DNA of 11,556 nt. Source: Spirogloea muscicola. Lineage: Eukaryota; Streptophyta; Zygnematophyceae; Spirogloeales; Spirogloeaceae. Positions 9,414-11,556 of the stretch are shown here, piece after piece. The position numbers and the translations under genes are program-made. The notes under the pieces are model-generated. The model saw nothing but the letters and a program-made list of their open reading frames with translations, was not told the DNA's origin and searched no databases. Where the stretch lies: positions 748,695 to 760,250 of the forward strand of contig WELB01000038.1 of assembly GCA_009602725.1 (NCBI GenBank). Reading direction: 5' to 3'. Position 1 is the stretch's first letter. Every line of letters begins with the position of its first letter.

Positions 9414-11556
9414 TCACAGTCTTGAGGTTGACTCGCGGGGCCTGCCTTGCCTCTCGCGCTTGTGGCCGGCACGCCTCTCCCACATGGCATCGACCTCGGG
9501 AGCAGACAGACCTTTCGTCTCCGGCACATACGCCCAGACGAAGACAATGGCCAGCAGTGCGATGCCAGCAAAGAGGGAGAATGTTGCGGAGGTTCCAATG
9601 GCATGGACAATGGAGAGGAAGGACTGCGCAATGAGAAGATTGGAGACCCAGTTGGCGGTAGCTGCCACGCCGCCCGCCATGCCACGTAGTCGTAGCGGGT
9701 ATATCTCCGCGTTCACTGCCCAGGGCACGGGGCCCATGCCCGGCGCGAATGCTGCGATGTAGAGCGCCAGGCCCACAAGCGCCAGCCAGCCGTACCGGCT
9801 GGGGCACCCTTGCGTGTACCAATGACCACGCTGCGCCTGCACACAGACTGCTTCGCTTGTGCTGTTCTGCACCATGCACAACCCCGGGAGCATCTGCAGG
9901 CATACACAAATAGGCCTTATCAGTCGAGCAGCCTGACAAGTGAAAGCTGCAGGGACGCCGTGTCAAGCGACCCAGTTACTGGCTAGTGTTTCAGAAATTA
10001 CAGCCATCCTGAGATTGGCAAAGTTGACCATCATGTGCACCTCGTCATCATGAGCTGCGCAGAAGCCACAGTGGTGCTGAAGGCAGCCGGTGCACGTCTT
10101 TGCTTCCCACGCGCAGGCCAAGTCCGCAGTGGGTGCTCCGCTGGCGGCTGCAGGGCTATGCAGGGCTGCGAGCTGGAAGCCGGCCGCGAGAACAGCAAGC
10201 GCCGCGACGACACCGTACAGGCTCCAAGTGACCAGCTTCCGTCGCCCGCAGCGGTCCACGAGCACGATGCCGGCTGCCACTCGCCAGGTAGCAGGTGAGC
10301 AAAGGATCATACCCGCACTCAAGGCCACACATTGTGACCAGTGTTCGGGCAGCTGCAGCAGGAGATGATGAGGATAGCATCAGGCGCTTCGTGCTGGTGT
10401 GGAGCACAAAGCTCGCTCACCAACTGTGCCAAGGGCATTCATGCTCGCCACGACAATTGACAGGAGAAGGGCGGTGCGGTGGGCGGCGTAGCCAGCCAGC
10501 TCCACAATGGACGGGCTGTAGTACATCACGGTGTTGATGCCAACGAGCTGCTGGAAGACCTGCGTGTACGGCCGAGCACGAGGTCCTGCCTGTGAGGTGC
10601 TCGACTACTTGCTCAAGTGCAAGCCCTGACAGCACTCACATTCAGCAGGGGGGTGGAGACCAAGCTCAACAAAGGGCGCAGACCTGAAGCCCGACGCCGG
10701 CAGTGAGAGCCAGGCGCATCTCGCGCGTCGCAACGAGGTCTCGCAAGCGCGGCGCCTCGCCGGCCGTCCGCTTGGGGCGTTCCACCTTCTCCGCCTCTTC
10801 CAGCTCGTGCATCTCGGCCTCAGCCTCGCTGGCAGTCCGCAGGCTCTGGAGGACCACACGGGCTTCGTGGCTCCTGCCCTGGTCGGCGACGCGAAGGGGA
10901 TGGTCAGGCCTGCCTCCGCTTGCAGCCTCTGCGAGACGGCCTCCTCGAGTTGCGGCACCGGACCTGCTTGAAGAGCCACTTGGGGGACTCGGGGAGGGCA
11001 GCCATGAGCACGAGCTGGACGATGGCGGGGGCCGCCGACACGCCCAGCATCCAGCGCCACGTGCCGGGGACCTTCACATTGACGCCGTGCGCGCGCAGCG
11101 CTCCACCTTGCAATGAGCCCAGGTCAGGATGGAGCAGAGGCCCGCCGGGGCTCCAGCGGCTACCGCTTCACCACTGAGCTACTAAGCATGGGATATCTCA
11201 GCGAGGTCTGATGCCACTTGGGTGTTCAGGTTTTAGAGTTTAGGGGTTTGGGGTTTAGGATTTAAGGTTTCTTGTTGGACTATTTCTCGATAGTCTGACA
11301 GTGGTAATGTTAGTGGGCTCTGCAGAGCCGTCGGCCAGAACGGAGGCGGGCGGGCACCGTGGTGAAGGCGAGGTTGACGAGGTAGGAGGCGAGCTGGCCG
11401 GACGTGATCATGAGCACGTTGACGGAGACGAGCGCGCCGCGGTGCGCGGCGGGCGCCGCCTCGGCGACGTAGAGCGGCACGGCCATGGAGGCCAGGCCGA
11501 CGCCGAGGCCGACGAGCAGGCGGCCGGCGAGGAGCGCCGCCGCCGCCGGGCGCGGC
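9414..11556 (-). CDS. INT: Inositol transporter-like MFS proton symporter with PSI-like loop (3' part; six exons)
   Basis: Membrane carrier of the sugar-porter family, resembling plant INT proton/myo-inositol symporters. Minus-strand exons: 11556-11358 (partial), 11071-10964, 10878-10684, 10559-10421, 10273-10041, 9893-9414; all junction phases agree (0, 0, 0, 1, 0), giving 450 visible residues. TM4 to TM12 are visible; TM1-3 (about 100+ residues) lie off the window. Signatures in order: [21 protein letters not shown] (sugar-transport signature 2), [25 protein letters not shown], an acidic central loop, [60 protein letters not shown] and PETKG. Between TM9 and TM10 sits an eight-cysteine segment ([12 protein letters not shown] .. 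PGLC .. AVC .. GCPS), the PSI-like extracellular domain known in AtINT2/3-type proteins. The substrate is inferred from the family; plasma membrane versus vacuole is undecided. Confidence 0.93.
11225..11270 (+). repeat. Degenerate telomere-like TTTAGGG tract in transporter intron
   Basis: Six imperfect units follow one another: TTCAGG, TTTTAGAG, TTTAGGGG, TTTGGGG, TTTAGGA, TTTAAGG, then TTTC. The tract is inside the intron 11357-11072; the transporter is read from the other strand, so its sense strand is CCCTAAA-like. Confidence 0.75.

Noticed and set aside
9382-9966. 194-codon minus-strand open frame overlapping the transporter last exon
   Set aside because: It is frame-shifted relative to the conserved transporter C-terminus at 9893-9414.
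11100-11195. Possible tRNA gene on the minus strand
   Set aside because: The D-arm-like TAGCTCAGTGGT is present, but there is no box B, no anticodon stem and no acceptor-stem complement, and it lies in a transporter intron.

Overview
This is an ordinary gene-dense nuclear segment from a plastid-bearing member of the green lineage, most likely a chlorophyte green alga (I would guess a trebouxiophyte, but the sequence does not fix that). The reasons are: many short spliceosomal introns, GC-rich coding sequence with lower-GC introns, gene families whose closest match is the land-plant form (plant-type BAG, plant-type API5, inositol transporter with a PSI-like loop), a plastid gene-expression factor of the MRL7/SVR4 family, degenerate TTTAGGG-type tracts, and a tandem TGTAA signal of the kind green algae use for polyadenylation. 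All exon models below were built by hand from reading frame, splice sites, phase matching and family resemblance.

Layout. Position 1-1099 (+) holds the last two exons of a BAG-family co-chaperone; its 5' end is outside the window, behind a 122-nt T run. Position 3312-1695 (-) is a complete four-exon gene for an MRL7/SVR4-like thioredoxin-fold protein, convergent with BAG. A 0.94-kb divergent spacer (3313-4254) separates it from a complete 16-exon API5 (apoptosis inhibitor 5) gene at 4255-8898 (+). Position 11556-9414 (-) holds six exons of an inositol/sugar proton symporter of the MFS, convergent with API5, whose N-terminal exons lie beyond the right edge.

The four genes are not a pathway: proteostasis, plastid transcription, nuclear survival/mRNP factor and membrane transport are simply neighbours, as expected in a compact eukaryotic genome. 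I found no sign of a defence system, virus, mobile-element protein, tRNA or CRISPR. The items worth a second look are: an unexplained coding-like exon inside API5 intron 7; two T runs abutting GGC/CCG repeats that look more like assembly faults than biology; a steep fall in third-position GC along API5; a GC-AG intron in API5; and three degenerate telomere-like tracts in non-coding DNA that share one orientation relative to a neighbouring gene.
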